Shown here: positions 48,202 to 58,196 of the stretch, piece after piece
Numbering within the stretch: position 1 is the first letter of the stretch
Layout: each line of letters begins with the position of its first letter
DNA from: Robertmurraya siralis
Lineage (GTDB): Bacteria; Bacillota; Bacilli; Bacillales; Cytobacillaceae
Assembly: GCF_005502275.1 (NCBI RefSeq)
Contig: NZ_SWLZ01000017.1
Location: 1 to 64,000 of the forward strand
Length of the DNA stretch: 64,000 nucleotides
Direction of reading: 5' to 3'
Notes under the pieces: model-generated
Databases searched by the model: none
Seen by the model: only the letters and a program-made list of their open reading frames with translations
Told to the model about the DNA's origin: nothing
Made by a program: the position numbers and the translations under genes

Positions 48202-49198
48202 CTGAAGGCACCTCCATCCCGAAATGGCGATAAACTAGGTCTGTTACAACCCGACCTCGAGGAGTTCTTTGCAGGAAGCCAATTTGTAATAAATAAGGCT
48301 CGTACACATCTTCAATTGTTGTCGATTCTTCACCAATTGTAGCAGCAATCGTCTCTAAACCAACTGGACCGCCGCGAAATTTCTCAATGATTCCTTTTAG
48401 TAACTTATGGTCAATATGATCTAAGCCTAGCCTGTCCACTTGCAGAAGCTCTAAAGCCTTCTGTGCCAACGAATGATCAATGGCTCCATTGCCACGAACT
48501 TGTGCAAAGTCTCGCACCCTTCTTAGCAACCGATTAGCTATTCTCGGCGTCCCTCTTGATCTTCTTGCTATTTCGACAGCTGCCAATGAATCGATATCAA
48601 CTTCAAATACGTCAGCCGTTCGAATCACAATTTCCCTTAACTGCTCTTCACAATAATATTCTAGCCTGCTTAAAACCCCAAAGCGATCGCGTAAAGGAGC
48701 CGACAGTGAGCCCACTCTTGTCGTTGCACCGACCAAGGTAAACGGCGGTAAATCTAAACGAACCGAGCGTGCACTAGGTCCTGTACCAATCACAATATCC
48801 AAGCAAAAATCCTCCATAGCCGGGTAAAGTACCTCTTCAATTGATCGTGGTAAGCGATGGATTTCGTCAATAAAAAGGACATCGCCTGGCTCCAACGCCG
48901 TTAAAATGGCTGCCAAATCACCTGGACGCTCAATTGCAGGTCCGGCCGTCGTTCGGATATTGACACCCATTTCATTTGCGATAATGGTTGCTAAAGTGGT
49001 TTTCCCAAGACCGGGTGGACCGTAAAGGAGAACATGGTCCAATGTTTCTTGACGAAGTTTTGCTGCTTCAATAAAAATTTCTAAATTCTCTTTCACCTTA
49101 TCCTGGCCTATGTACTGCTTTAGATTCTGCGGGCGCAAGCTTTGTTCGAGGGAAAGCTCCTGCATATCAGCTTCACCAGACACAATCCGTTCCTCCAC
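48185..49198 (-). CDS. ruvB: Holliday junction branch migration helicase RuvB
   Basis: This 337-residue AAA+ motor drives branch migration with RuvA. Walker A is [10 protein letters not shown] (about 59-68), Walker B is LFIDEIHRL, sensor 1 is VGATTRVG, and the arginine finger is PLRDRFG. The C-terminal winged helix ends [20 protein letters not shown] take GTG 49198, 6 nt after AAAGGGGTG; the GTG at 49207 lies within that site. It is 15 bp after ruvA. Confidence 0.97.
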   Translation of the reverse strand: MEERIVSGEADMQELSLEQSLRPQNLKQYIGQDKVKENLEIFIEAAKLRQETLDHVLLYGPPGLGKTTLATIIANEMGVNIRTTAGPAIERPGDLAAILTALEPGDVLFIDEIHRLPRSIEEVLYPAMEDFCLDIVIGTGPSARSVRLDLPPFTLVGATTRVGSLSAPLRDRFGVLSRLEYYCEEQLREIVIRTADVFEVDIDSLAAVEIARRSRGTPRIANRLLRRVRDFAQVRGNGAIDHSLAQKALELLQVDRLGLDHIDHKLLKGIIEKFRGGPVGLETIAATIGEESTTIEDVYEPYLLQIGFLQRTPRGRVVTDLVYRHFGMEVPSVERNS

Positions 49199-49213
49199 GA
49201 TCTTCACCCCTTT

Positions 49214-49822
49214 CTATTTTAATAATTTCTGCAAACCTTTTTTTATGTATTGATCTGTCGTTAATGTTTCTTTCTGTAATTCAGGCGCAATCTTCTTAAC
49301 CTCTTTTTCAGAATAACCGAGCGCTTTTAAAGCTAAAAACGCTTCTTCAAGTTCTTGATTTGCGCTCTCTTTTCGAACCCCTTTGTCAGGAGCAAAAAGA
49401 TCAGGGAAAAAGTCTGGCACGACATTATGAAGCTTTCCTTTTAAATCAAGAATCATTTGTCTCGCTGTTTTCTTTCCCACCCCTGGGAACTTCACTAAAA
49501 AGCCTTCATCTTCATTTTCGATTGCATCGACAACCTGCTCTGGATCTCCCGCAGCTAAAATAGCTAACGCCCCTTTGGGACCAATACCAGAGACATTTAA
49601 CAATTTCGTAAACAAGGTTTTTTCTTCCCTTGTTTGAAAACCATACAATGCCATCATATCTTCACGAACATAGTGATATGTATAAATTTTAATTTCTTTT
49701 CCTTGATCCTTCGCATAAACAAACGGATTAGGCGTTGTAATTTGAAAGCCCACTCCGCTCGTTTCCAACACAATATATTCAGGGCCGATAAAATCGACCT
49801 TCCCTTGAATAAACTCAAACAA
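49214..49822 (-). CDS. ruvA: Holliday junction DNA helicase subunit RuvA
   Basis: This 202-residue protein binds the junction and guides RuvB. It has an OB fold (about 1-63), tandem helix-hairpin-helix segments ([16 protein letters not shown] and [17 protein letters not shown]), a flexible linker, and the C-terminal RuvB-binding UBA-like domain ([19 protein letters not shown]). The TTG at 49822 gives a protein starting [11 protein letters not shown], aligned with known RuvA starts, with a GAGGGG site 9 nt upstream. Longer frames to 49894 have no support. Confidence 0.95.
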   Translation of the reverse strand: MFEFIQGKVDFIGPEYIVLETSGVGFQITTPNPFVYAKDQGKEIKIYTYHYVREDMMALYGFQTREEKTLFTKLLNVSGIGPKGALAILAAGDPEQVVDAIENEDEGFLVKFPGVGKKTARQMILDLKGKLHNVVPDFFPDLFAPDKGVRKESANQELEEAFLALKALGYSEKEVKKIAPELQKETLTTDQYIKKGLQKLLK

Positions 49823-50107
49823 CTGCACTCGCCCCTCTATTTTGCTGTACTTCATTGTATCATACAATCCACCTGCCATAAAGAAAAGCCTCATTTCAAA
49901 CAGGAGCGGCGTTTATGAATCATTTCTGTTAAAACACTATTTTTCTCTTTTGGAGCAACAATTGATGCTGCGGAAATTTTAAAAAATGTTTTACGCTGAA
50001 CAGACTAGGACACTATCTGCAATACAGAATGCGAAACATGGCAATCGTTTGTCGTGGTGAGACAGTTTATAAGAGTGACAGATGCATGAACAACCTCTTA
50101 ACACCGA

Positions 50108-50136
50108 TAAAAAAAGAACCGATTTTAATTCGGTTC
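50108..50136 (-). terminator. Terminator after bofC
   Basis: GAACCGA and TCGGTTC form a perfect 7-bp stem followed on the minus strand by seven T's. The gap 49823-50107 between ruvA and this point shows no supported gene. Confidence 0.88.
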
Positions 50137-50149
50137 CATCAATCCTTCA

Positions 50150-50683
50150 TTAATTGGCTACCTTCTCTTCTAGGGTAAAGTCTTTGAAAGTTTCTAGCAC
50201 TTCGACATAATGGTGCTTATCCTTTATTGGGATTCCCTTCTTCAACTCTTCATGTTTTTTACTTTCAAGCTTACCGATATCTAATTGAAAAAAAGTATGA
50301 ATAATTTTTGAGGTTTGCGGCTTGCCATTAAAAATGGTCAATGCTCCATCGTTATTAATCCCAAAATAACCATTAGCTTTAAGGAGCGGCGAAATATCAT
50401 CCACGAATTCTCTAAAAACTACTCTATCTTCAGTCATGTCAATAAGCTGCCAGCCATCATATTTTGCCCAAAAATCCTCCATCGACCAAATTGTTTCTTT
50501 GATCGTTTCTTGACTGAACTCCCCGTCCAGATACATCCGTTCCAGTACCACTTGAACTTCAAGAGGTTCAAACTGTAACGTTTCTTTAGTCTGATCATTT
50601 TTTGCTTCAGCACTCATGATGCCATTGATTCCGGAAAGGAAGATTGCAATCAGTAAAAATATTAAAGACCTAATGACTTTCAC
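50150..50683 (-). CDS. bofC: Sporulation intercompartmental signalling protein BofC
   Basis: This 177-residue secreted protein has a signal peptide (SLIFLLIAIFLSGINGIMSA, about 6-25) and the two BofC domains (VQVVLERMYLDGEFSQETIKE, FREFVDDISPLLKANGYFGI). In B. subtilis BofC is made in the forespore and restrains the SpoIVB signal that triggers pro-sigma-K processing by SpoIVFB, which is encoded 12 kb away in this window. The GTG at 50683 is used, 6 nt after GAGGTG; the upstream GTG is inside that site. Confidence 0.93.
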   Translation of the reverse strand: MKVIRSLIFLLIAIFLSGINGIMSAEAKNDQTKETLQFEPLEVQVVLERMYLDGEFSQETIKETIWSMEDFWAKYDGWQLIDMTEDRVVFREFVDDISPLLKANGYFGINNDGALTIFNGKPQTSKIIHTFFQLDIGKLESKKHEELKKGIPIKDKHHYVEVLETFKDFTLEEKVAN

Positions 50684-50811
50684 AGTGGTCACCTCTTTTA
50701 ATCAAACCTATATCAATTAACGTTTAAACAATTGCTATATCTCCACTATTATTTTGACCAAATAAAGAAATATTATCCTTTTTCATAAGAGAAAAAGAAA
50801 TTTTTTCCAAA

Positions 50812-50857
50812 AAAGAAAAAACACAAAGGAGCAAAGCCTTTTTCAGCTTGCTCCTTT
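50812..50857 (-). terminator. Terminator after the YhcN/YlaJ lipoprotein gene
   Basis: AAAGGAGCA and TGCTCCTTT form the stem, extended by GC/GC pairs, and a T-rich tract (TTTTTTCTTTTTT) follows on the minus strand. Confidence 0.85.
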
Positions 50858-50860
50858 AAG

Positions 50861-51577
50861 TCATTGATTATACTCAACACTTCTATTTCTTTCATTACTA
50901 ATTGTTTTAAACATATGATCAATCTCTTCATCGACCATGTCGCGCGGTCCACCATCACGAAGCTGATTATCAATCGTACGGATTCTGCTATAGGTGCTGT
51001 CATTTGTCGTAACTGAAACTATTCTGCCGTCAGCATATGGTTCTATAGCATCCACAATTGCCGCTTTCGTTTCTTCAGCTCTCAAAGGATCTTCCAAAAC
51101 AGCGCCGACAATAATCCGCTCCCGATGCACCACCGCTCTCGCATCTGCAACATTGACAACTGTTGTAGCGATATTTCCAACTCTTTGAGCAAGCCTCCCA
51201 TTATAGGCTGTATAATAAGAGCTTCTTGCTCCACTGTTATTGTCATTTAAATGGGCATGATAATTTTGATCATCGCGACTAAATAAAGTATGGTTATATT
51301 CTCCTCCGGGAGCCGCCTCATTATTAATTCCGCGAATGTCGTTATTTCTTCCTTCTCCTGCAATGGTATGATCCATTAATTCTGTTACGGGCCCATCGTT
51401 ATCCTCATTCAACCAATTCGTATTCCCTCCGTCTTCCTCATGGTGTTCATTTGAATAATAACCGATAGCAAGAGGTTGTCGATCCCGGCCGTCTACTGCC
51501 TCATCATTATTGCCACATGCCCCGAGACTTAACACTATAGCTACAGCAGCAAGCCATGTTAATTTTTTATAGTTCAA
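50861..51577 (-). CDS. YhcN/YlaJ family sporulation lipoprotein (CoxA-like)
   Basis: This 238-residue lipoprotein has a signal sequence ending in the lipobox LSLGAC (Cys 21), a long Asn/Asp/Gly-rich linker, and a C-terminal YhcN/YlaJ domain (RVGNIATTVVNVADARAVVHRERIIVGAVLED, positions 132-163). Family members sit in the spore coat, cortex or inner membrane and affect germination. In B. subtilis CoxA (YrbB) is encoded next to safA; this gene is one gene away from safA and is probably its counterpart, but synonymy with coxA is inferred. Confidence 0.85.
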   Translation of the reverse strand: MNYKKLTWLAAVAIVLSLGACGNNDEAVDGRDRQPLAIGYYSNEHHEEDGGNTNWLNEDNDGPVTELMDHTIAGEGRNNDIRGINNEAAPGGEYNHTLFSRDDQNYHAHLNDNNSGARSSYYTAYNGRLAQRVGNIATTVVNVADARAVVHRERIIVGAVLEDPLRAEETKAAIVDAIEPYADGRIVSVTTNDSTYSRIRTIDNQLRDGGPRDMVDEEIDHMFKTISNERNRSVEYNQ

Positions 51578-51680
51578 GATAATACGCCCCTTCTACTCTC
51601 AAATAAGAGCAAAACACTTGCTCACTATTAGAGTGTGAGGTGCATTCCTTTTTCATCCTGTCAGTTCCGACCAGTCTGCT

Positions 51681-52682
51681 TTATTTTTGGGAAAGCACAC
51701 TTAAAGCAAGCTTTAGCTCCTTAATAAAACGCTCTCTTTCAAAAAACTGGCCTACTGTTAAATCAAGAACTTGACGCACAATAATCGGATTATTATAGTG
51801 CTTCTCCCTGATCAATCTATTCCATTCCCTAAAAATGTCAGATGGAAAAGCTAATCCATACAAAAAGAATTTCGAATGTAAGAAAGGACGTATTAATTCC
51901 AATTTTACCAACCGCTCAAGCGACCAATCAATATGAGGAAGAATTCGATTAGCAAATTGAAGATAATCAAGACTTCTATCTCCTATCGTAATTAAATCGA
52001 AATCAATGAGATATAACTCTTCCCCTTCTATTCGTAGAAAATTATGATGCGCCAAGTCCCCATGTAAGACAGTGGGGCAATCGATGGCTCCATCTTCTTG
52101 CTCCAAACCACGAAAAGACCAATCTGCCCATTGTAATATCTCTTCAATAATTTCTTTTTGAACAAAAAATTTTATAAATGAAATTTGGTTCAGAAAAGCA
52201 ATTGTTCTTTCCCTCCACTTATTTAGTAAGTGCTGTTTTTTTAGCCTTCCATTATATTTTTCAACAAGCACTCTGCCGACTTCATGGAATTGATGTAACA
52301 AAGCTAAAGCTTCAACCCTATTATCATGCCCTTCATAGGTAAATGAATGAGCGGAAGGGGGAAGGTATTCGATAATGCCATAAAATGTTTGTTCAAATAA
52401 TAAAGGGGAACCATTTGTTAAATTATAAAAAGAATAAGTATGAGGAAATCCGTGCTTCTTTAAATCCATTGTTATGTTTACTTGCGTCCTGAGGCGACGA
52501 TATGATGGATAACCTTTGACGATATACTTGGTAAAGTCTTTACTTTCAAGAAGGAAAACATGATTGCGAAGAGGCTGTAACGATGTAATTTGAAAGGGAA
52601 GCTGGTCTTGTAAATAAAAAAGGAGACGATCCATATATAAACCGTCTCCCTGATCGTTAATCGTCACTTCCATCACTTTCAT
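51681..52682 (-). CDS. Aminoglycoside phosphotransferase-like kinase, safA-linked
   Basis: The protein has about 333 residues and the bilobal kinase fold of the APH/CotS-like family. The catalytic loop is VLHGDLAHHNFLR (His-Gly-Asp and Asn, near residue 213), and the metal motif is YLIDFDLITIGDRSLD (near 232). It resembles CotS/YtmP-type spore coat kinases more than true antibiotic kinases; the substrate is unknown. The start is uncertain: ATG 52682 (AAGGA 6 nt upstream, overlapping safA by 26 bp) or ATG 52634 (GGGAG). Placement after safA suggests spore-coat function. Confidence 0.8.
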   Translation of the reverse strand: MKVMEVTINDQGDGLYMDRLLFYLQDQLPFQITSLQPLRNHVFLLESKDFTKYIVKGYPSYRRLRTQVNITMDLKKHGFPHTYSFYNLTNGSPLLFEQTFYGIIEYLPPSAHSFTYEGHDNRVEALALLHQFHEVGRVLVEKYNGRLKKQHLLNKWRERTIAFLNQISFIKFFVQKEIIEEILQWADWSFRGLEQEDGAIDCPTVLHGDLAHHNFLRIEGEELYLIDFDLITIGDRSLDYLQFANRILPHIDWSLERLVKLELIRPFLHSKFFLYGLAFPSDIFREWNRLIREKHYNNPIIVRQVLDLTVGQFFERERFIKELKLALSVLSQK

Positions 52683-54189
52683 TTGGTTTCCTTGCCATCC
52701 CGAAGCCAGCACCCATTGGTCCATAAGGGTTCATAAACGGCGGGCTAGCAAACGGTTGGCCATACGGTGGAGCATAAACTGGTGCAACACCTGATCCATA
52801 ACCTCCCGCTTCCGGATATCCCCCTTCAGCCTCATATCCCATTGACGTTTCCATCCGATATCCTGTTGGTACGGCACCATAGTTTGGTGCAAATCCTCCT
52901 GGCATTCCATAACCTGCAGGTATTTGTGGTTGAGGACCATAGCTTCCCACTAATTGTGGTCCACCGCATCCGCAATCTTTATCGTCCATCGCTCCTTGTA
53001 CGGCTGGAAACGGCTGGTTCGGCCCGAATGGCATCCCTTGAGGAGCGTATGCCCCAGCAACCTCTGGCCCCGGTCCATATGCCGGTGGGAATGCAGGATA
53101 TGGTTGTGCAAATCCCGGTCCTGGTCCATATGGCATTGGATAAGGAGCAGCATATGGCGGGCATGGATATGGCGCATGCATCATTGGAGCCATATGCGGC
53201 ATTAGTGGCATATTCGCCATTTCCGGCAACACTTGCGGCATCGGCGGCATATTCGCCATCTCCGGTGACACTTGCGGCATCGGCGGCATATTCGCCATTT
53301 CCGGTGACACTTGCGGCATGTTTGGCATGTTTGGCATGTTTGGCATATTCGGCATGTTTGCCATTGGAGGGAATTGGGCATTATCGTATGCTCCCATTAC
53401 ACCTGCAGGTTGATTAGGCATAAACGGAGACGACTCATCATCAAAATAATGATTTTCTACTCCCGGCATTCCTCCATAGTATGGTGGCTGTTGCATTGCT
53501 CCTTGTACTTCAGGATTTACTGGTGATTGCTGATATGGATATCCTCCTGGAGCAGGGTAAGGTTTGAATGGATTCATTGGCTGTTGAAATCCTCCTTTAA
53601 TCGGTATTTCGATTGAGGATGATTCCTCAAAAGATTCCGTTTCTACAGGCTTAAAAGGCTTCACCGGTTCTGGTTTTACTGGTTTCACCTGTTTTACTGG
53701 TTTCACCGGTTTTGCTTCAGGTAAAATATTTGCTGGTTTTGGTGGCAATTGCGGTGCATGAGGCTTTTGTTCCATATTAACATTTGCCATATTCATCATA
53801 TAATAGTTGTTAATATCAATTTCTGGAATGATCGGTTTAGGCATTTTCGGTACAAATGGTTTTTTCGGCGTTTCCACTTTCGGCATTTCAGGCACTGGTT
53901 TTTCCGCTTTTTCAACCGGCGCCTCTTTTTTCTTCTCCTTTACAAACGGCTGCTCCTTTACTTGTTTTTCTTTTTTAACACCCATATTGAGCTGTGTTTC
54001 TTTCTGACCAATAGGAGCTTCTTTTTTAACGCTTCCCCCAGCAGTTGGAACCTTTATTTTCATTCCGGGCATAATCATATCAGGATTGCTGAGCTGTGAA
54101 TTCAGTTTCTTCAGCTCTTCAAAATTCACGCCGTACTTTTTGGCGATTTTCCAAAGAGTATCCCCTTTCTGTACGATATGGATCTTCAC
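52657..54189 (-). CDS. safA: Spore coat morphogenetic protein SafA
   Basis: This 510-residue protein has one N-terminal LysM domain (HIVQKGDTLWKIAKKYGVNF ... KIKVP, residues 3-48), a Lys/Pro/Glu-rich linker, and a long Met/Pro/Gly/Tyr-rich tail (about 190-510) with tandem repeats. SafA anchors the inner coat to the cortex through LysM and SpoVID. B. subtilis SafA is shorter (about 387 residues), so the tail is expanded here. The GTG start follows GGGAG. The kinase gene overlaps its 3' end. Confidence 0.92.
   Translation of the reverse strand: MKIHIVQKGDTLWKIAKKYGVNFEELKKLNSQLSNPDMIMPGMKIKVPTAGGSVKKEAPIGQKETQLNMGVKKEKQVKEQPFVKEKKKEAPVEKAEKPVPEMPKVETPKKPFVPKMPKPIIPEIDINNYYMMNMANVNMEQKPHAPQLPPKPANILPEAKPVKPVKQVKPVKPEPVKPFKPVETESFEESSSIEIPIKGGFQQPMNPFKPYPAPGGYPYQQSPVNPEVQGAMQQPPYYGGMPGVENHYFDDESSPFMPNQPAGVMGAYDNAQFPPMANMPNMPNMPNMPNMPQVSPEMANMPPMPQVSPEMANMPPMPQVLPEMANMPLMPHMAPMMHAPYPCPPYAAPYPMPYGPGPGFAQPYPAFPPAYGPGPEVAGAYAPQGMPFGPNQPFPAVQGAMDDKDCGCGGPQLVGSYGPQPQIPAGYGMPGGFAPNYGAVPTGYRMETSMGYEAEGGYPEAGGYGSGVAPVYAPPYGQPFASPPFMNPYGPMGAGFGMARKPNESDGSDD
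53195..53360 (-). repeat. In-frame tandem repeats inside safA
   Basis: Three 39-bp units encode the 13-residue repeat NMPPMPQVSPEMA (third copy QVLPEMA). Next to them are about five 9-bp units encoding MPN. The unit spacing is exactly 39 bp (CCGG at 53223, 53262, 53301). Such repeats change in number easily, so SafA length likely varies among strains. Confidence 0.88.
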
Positions 54190-54443
54190 TCTGACTTCTC
54201 CCTCCTATGCAAATGTCCATATATTGTATGATTGTGTGGGTAATTTGCTAATAATCTTCAAAAAAACTTATGCTTAATCTAAATAAATTATGTTAGCAGA
54301 GAGTGAAAACATTCTCGTACAAGCTTGAAATTTGTCAAAAAAGGGGGTTTAGTTCTGTCCATGAATATCGACTGTAAGGAAAAACTACGATAAACTATTC
54401 TCGAGATGGTTACTTTTTCAATTAAGATAGGGGTTTGCACTAG

Positions 54444-54581
54444 GTTGGTGTTGACTTTTGACTTGTTTCTGTCTGACTCCTTGAAGTGAATTTTTCACAT
54501 CGCTTTAACACAACTAAAAAGGTGTGCGAAACCAAGGACTCACACGAAATGTGCCAAAAATCGTTACTGTTTAACAAAGTT
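54444..54581. repeat. Dispersed palindromic element, copy D
   Basis: The copy begins TTGGTGTTGACTTTTGACTT and ends GAAATGTGCCAAAAATCG plus CTGTTTAACAAAGTT, in the same orientation as copy A. The interior is not hairpin-perfect here. It lies between the divergent safA and niaR genes. The rest of 54190-54619 shows no gene. Confidence 0.65.
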
Positions 54582-54619
54582 AATATAAGGAAAATATAGA
54601 AATAAAGGGTGGAGAACAA

Positions 54620-55156
54620 ATGAAAGGTCAGAAAATTCTAGGAGACGAAAGAAGAAGGCTGATTGTAACCTGGCTCCAAACAAGCCAAGAACCGATAACT
54701 GGAAGTGAATTAGCAATGAAAACCAATGTCTCTAGACAAGTAATAGTTGGAGATATTACATTGCTTAAAGCTCAGGGTGAACCAATTATTGCAACCAGCC
54801 AAGGATATCTGTATATGAGACGACCGGAAATGTTAAACAGGGTGGAAAGAACAATCGCCTGTTTCCATCCACCAGAAAAAACGGAAGAGGAGCTGTTATT
54901 AATAGTCCAACACGGAGTAACAGTCCTTGATGTAAAAATTGAACACTCCGTATATGGTGATTTAACCGCCTCAATCATGGTTTCAACAGTGAAAGAAGTT
55001 CAACAATTCATTGAGAAAATCAGCGCAACTAATTCTTCCTATTTATCGGAATTAACAGACGGGATCCACCTCCATACTCTAGCTGCCGCAACTGAAGACG
55101 ACCTAAATAAAGCTGAAGAAGCATTACGTACCAATGGCTTCCTTATCGAAGCATGA
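54620..55156 (+). CDS. niaR: NAD biosynthesis repressor NiaR (YrxA)
   Basis: This 178-residue protein has an N-terminal HTH_11 winged helix (RRRLIVTWLQTSQEPITGSELAMKTNVSRQVIVGDI, positions 12-47) and a C-terminal 3H domain that binds nicotinic acid; metal-binding histidines lie in KIEHSVYGDL and DGIHLHTLAAA. It represses nad biosynthesis and niacin uptake genes when nicotinate is present. The nadBAC and nifS genes that neighbour it in B. subtilis are not in this window. A shared terminator separates it from pheA. Confidence 0.93.
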   Translation: MKGQKILGDERRRLIVTWLQTSQEPITGSELAMKTNVSRQVIVGDITLLKAQGEPIIATSQGYLYMRRPEMLNRVERTIACFHPPEKTEEELLLIVQHGVTVLDVKIEHSVYGDLTASIMVSTVKEVQQFIEKISATNSSYLSELTDGIHLHTLAAATEDDLNKAEEALRTNGFLIEA

Positions 55157-55174
55157 AATGAACGTAAAAATAGG

Positions 55175-55219
55175 AGTAAACAGCAAAAGGAGCCTATTTG
55201 ACCCCTTTTTGCTGTTTTA
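55175..55219. terminator. Bidirectional terminator between niaR and pheA
   Basis: AAACAGCAAAAGG and CCTTTTTGCTGTTTT form a 13-bp stem with one mismatch in the convergent gap. It overlaps the last codons of pheA. Confidence 0.8.
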
Positions 55220-56066
55220 CTTGATAGTATGGATAACTCCCTAAAACATTAACAGAGCAACCAAGTGCTTCTAATTCAGCAATTGCACCAGGGATTAAAA
55301 CTTGATCCATCGCCATTTCGACATCGATAATAAAAAAATAGTTTCCGAGTCCTGTTTTAGTTGGTCTTGATTCGATCTTTGAAAGATTAAGCTTTCTCCA
55401 AGCAAATGCTGACAATACTTGATGGAGAGCACCAGAACGATCATCCGCTGGAAGAGTAATCATTAACGACGTTTTGTTCCCAACCATTTGCAAAGGACTG
55501 TTGCTGAATTTACTCGCCTCCTTCGCTAGAACAATAAAGCGTGTATGGTTGAAATCAAAGTCATGAATATCAGGGGCGACAACTGCTAACCCATATTCTT
55601 CAGCTGCTAATTCATTTGCAATCGCAGCAGCTTGTTCTGCCGGATGATCAAATACGTGTTTCGCAGCTGCTGCCGTCGAAGTAACACTTACTCTTTGAAC
55701 TCCACGGCAATTTTGGTGAAGAAATTTATGACATTGCGCAATTGCATGCGAATGACTATAGATCGTCTCAATATTTTTCCAATTATCTTTATTTTGCGGA
55801 TGAACCATTAAATGCTGCCTAATTGGCGCTGTTACCTCTGCTAAAATAGGAAGCGTTATCTCATGGATTAAATAGTCAAGAGTGATATTTACCGACCCTT
55901 CTAATGCATTTTCCAATGGTACGACACAAGCATCCACTTCATTTTTCATGACGGCATCCAAGCAATCAGGAATCGTCATATATGGAATCCCCTCATCGGA
56001 CGGAAACATTTCACGTACTGCGATGTCTGTAAACGTTGCTTTCGGTCCTAAAAATGCAATTTTCAT
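55194..56066 (-). CDS. pheA: Prephenate dehydratase
   Basis: The 290-residue enzyme turns prephenate into phenylpyruvate in phenylalanine synthesis. The N-terminal MKIAFLGPKATFTDIA, the EVDACVVPLENALEGSVN segment and catalytic TRFIVL motif mark the catalytic domain. The C-terminal ACT domain has the ESRPTKTGLGNYFFIIDVE segment, giving feedback control by Phe. The ATG at 56066 gives the family start. It lies in the order obg-pheB-pheA as in B. subtilis. Confidence 0.95.
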   Translation of the reverse strand: MKIAFLGPKATFTDIAVREMFPSDEGIPYMTIPDCLDAVMKNEVDACVVPLENALEGSVNITLDYLIHEITLPILAEVTAPIRQHLMVHPQNKDNWKNIETIYSHSHAIAQCHKFLHQNCRGVQRVSVTSTAAAAKHVFDHPAEQAAAIANELAAEEYGLAVVAPDIHDFDFNHTRFIVLAKEASKFSNSPLQMVGNKTSLMITLPADDRSGALHQVLSAFAWRKLNLSKIESRPTKTGLGNYFFIIDVEMAMDQVLIPGAIAELEALGCSVNVLGSYPYYQVKQQKGVK

Positions 56067-56304
56067 TATGATTTTTTCCTCCCCAGAAGTCATCCTGTTG
56101 TCTATATGAAAAGGACGCCTTGATCTTATGTTAATGTCTAGTCAAATTCATATTGCTCACTTCAAGTTAAAAACGGACATCTCTTAACATTGTTTTATTC
56201 ATAAATATTCAGATATAAATGATGTCAAACTTGATATTGTTCGTTTGAAATCGATTCATTCTATCTAAAATTTCAAATAATTCCAATCAATCTAGGGTTT
56301 GGAG

Positions 56305-56760
56305 CTACGCTCCAGACCCAAGTACTTCTACATTTTCCACAAATTCTAGCTTTTTTAAATTTGCCAATAACTCATTGATTTCTATTCCCATTCCTGTAAT
56401 GTTGAGGGACATGGTCACTTGTGCACGCCCCTGAAGTGGAATGGTCTGATGGATCGTTAAAACATTGCAGCCTGATGATGCTACAACCCCAAGTAGCTGT
56501 GATAGGGTTCCTGAACGGTCTTCTAAATGGAAAAACAAAGTGATTAATTTTTCCTTCACTATTGTATGAAATGGAAAAACAGTGTCTCGATATTTGTAAA
56601 ATGCACTTCGACTTAAATCAACTTGTTGAACAGCATCCCAAACGGATTCGACTTTTTTCCGTTCGATCATTTCCTTCGCCTCTAGCGTCTTCTTCATCGC
56701 CTCAGGCAAAACATCCTCACGAACCAAATAAAATTTCTTATCAAATTTGTCTTTGCTCAT
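56305..56760 (-). CDS. pheB: ACT domain protein PheB
   Basis: This 151-residue protein has an N-terminal helical part ([35 protein letters not shown]) and a C-terminal ACT domain ([29 protein letters not shown], positions 73-101). It was once called chorismate mutase PheB, but no mutase active site is visible; a regulatory role for aromatic amino acids is more likely. It lies 63 bp after obg. A 238-bp gap without a gene separates it from pheA. Confidence 0.92.
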   Translation of the reverse strand: MSKDKFDKKFYLVREDVLPEAMKKTLEAKEMIERKKVESVWDAVQQVDLSRSAFYKYRDTVFPFHTIVKEKLITLFFHLEDRSGTLSQLLGVVASSGCNVLTIHQTIPLQGRAQVTMSLNITGMGIEINELLANLKKLEFVENVEVLGSGA

Positions 56761-56823
56761 TTCCCCACCCCATTAGAAAAGGGTAAACGTCAAAGTTCTT
56801 GAACGTCTCCTTTTCGAGAAAAT

Positions 56824-58110
56824 TTAATCAAGAAATTCAAATTCATAATCTAACAGCTTAACCGTATCTCCGCTCTGAATGCCTCTTTCTCTCAACGCAT
56901 CATCAACGCCCATTCCTCTAAGCTGTCTAGCGAAACGGCGCACCGATTCATCGCGCGAAAAATCGGTCATTTTAAATAATCGCTCAACCGCATCTCCAGA
57001 AACCACAAAGCTGCCGTCAGGATCACGGGTAATCACAAACTCTTTTTGGTCTGCTTCATGCTTATAAAGTACACGATTAATATCTGTTTCTTCTTCATGT
57101 ACAAGAGGAAACTCTGGTGTTTCTTCGATTTTATCAGCAACTGCAAATAAAAGATCTCTTAATCCTTGCCGTGTCAGAGCAGAGATTGGAAATACCGGAT
57201 AATCCTCTTCCAGCTGTTCTTTAAACGTTGCCAGATTTTCCTCCGCATCCGGCATGTCCATTTTATTCGCTACAATTATTTGTGGCCGCTCCGTCAACCG
57301 TAAATTATATTCTTTTAATTCATTATTAATCGTTTTATAGTCCTCGTACGGATCTCTTCCTTCTGTTGCCGCCATATCAATGACATGAACAATCACTCTA
57401 GTTCTTTCTATATGACGTAAAAATTGATGCCCTAACCCTACTCCGGAGTGTGCTCCTTCAATCAAACCTGGAAGATCGGCCATAACAAAGCTTCTTCCAT
57501 CCTCTGTCTCCACCATACCAAGATTCGGAGCAATCGTTGTAAAATGATAATCGGCAATCTTTGGCTTCGCAGCCGATACGACAGAAAGCAAAGTTGACTT
57601 TCCAACACTTGGAAATCCAACTAACCCTACGTCGGCAAGAAGCTTCAATTCAAGAACGACTTCTTTTTCAATGCCTGGTTCCCCATGTTCAGACAGCTCT
57701 GGTGCCGGGTTAGCCGGTGTTGCAAACCTAGTATTGCCACGCCCGCCTCGACCACCGTGAGCAATCACCGCTCTTTGGCCATGCTCCGTCAAGTCAGCGA
57801 TCACTTCCATCGTCTCCGCATCGGTCACAACTGTACCTGGTGGAACTTTGACAATCATATCTTTTGCATTGCGGCCATGCTGATTTTTTGACATCCCATG
57901 TTCGCCACGAGGTGCCTTAAAATGACGCTTATAACGGAAGTCCATGAGCGTTCTAAGTCCTTCTTCCACTTCAAAAATAACGTCCGCGCCTTTACCTCCG
58001 TCTCCCCCCGCTGGGCCGCCCTTCGGCACATATTTCTCACGGCGAAAGGCAACCATTCCGTTGCCTCCGTCTCCGCCTTTTACATATATCTTAACTTGAT
58101 CTACAAACAT
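56824..58110 (-). CDS. obgE: GTPase Obg
   Basis: This 428-residue essential GTPase binds the 50S subunit and affects sporulation and stress signalling. It has the glycine-rich Obg fold ([22 protein letters not shown], residues 5-26 and on to about 158), the G domain with G1 GFPSVGKST (about 165), G3 DLPGLIEGA and G4 NKMD, and the C-terminal OCT domain ending YEFEFLD. The ATG at 58110 follows GGGAGGACAAAA and gives the family length; the longer frame does not. It follows spo0B by about 86 bp. Confidence 0.97.
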   Translation of the reverse strand: MFVDQVKIYVKGGDGGNGMVAFRREKYVPKGGPAGGDGGKGADVIFEVEEGLRTLMDFRYKRHFKAPRGEHGMSKNQHGRNAKDMIVKVPPGTVVTDAETMEVIADLTEHGQRAVIAHGGRGGRGNTRFATPANPAPELSEHGEPGIEKEVVLELKLLADVGLVGFPSVGKSTLLSVVSAAKPKIADYHFTTIAPNLGMVETEDGRSFVMADLPGLIEGAHSGVGLGHQFLRHIERTRVIVHVIDMAATEGRDPYEDYKTINNELKEYNLRLTERPQIIVANKMDMPDAEENLATFKEQLEEDYPVFPISALTRQGLRDLLFAVADKIEETPEFPLVHEEETDINRVLYKHEADQKEFVITRDPDGSFVVSGDAVERLFKMTDFSRDESVRRFARQLRGMGVDDALRERGIQSGDTVKLLDYEFEFLD

Positions 58111-58196
58111 TTTTGTCCTCCCATCTGCAGTAGATGTGTCCTTATGTAAAGTGATTCGGCGAGATGCAGCCGTCATCACTTTAGCAAATTTTTATA

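Noticed and set aside
52767-53417. 216-codon plus-strand frame opposite safA
   Set aside because: It is the shadow of the Pro/Met/Gly-rich repeats of SafA, which leave the other strand free of stops; low complexity and no start signal.
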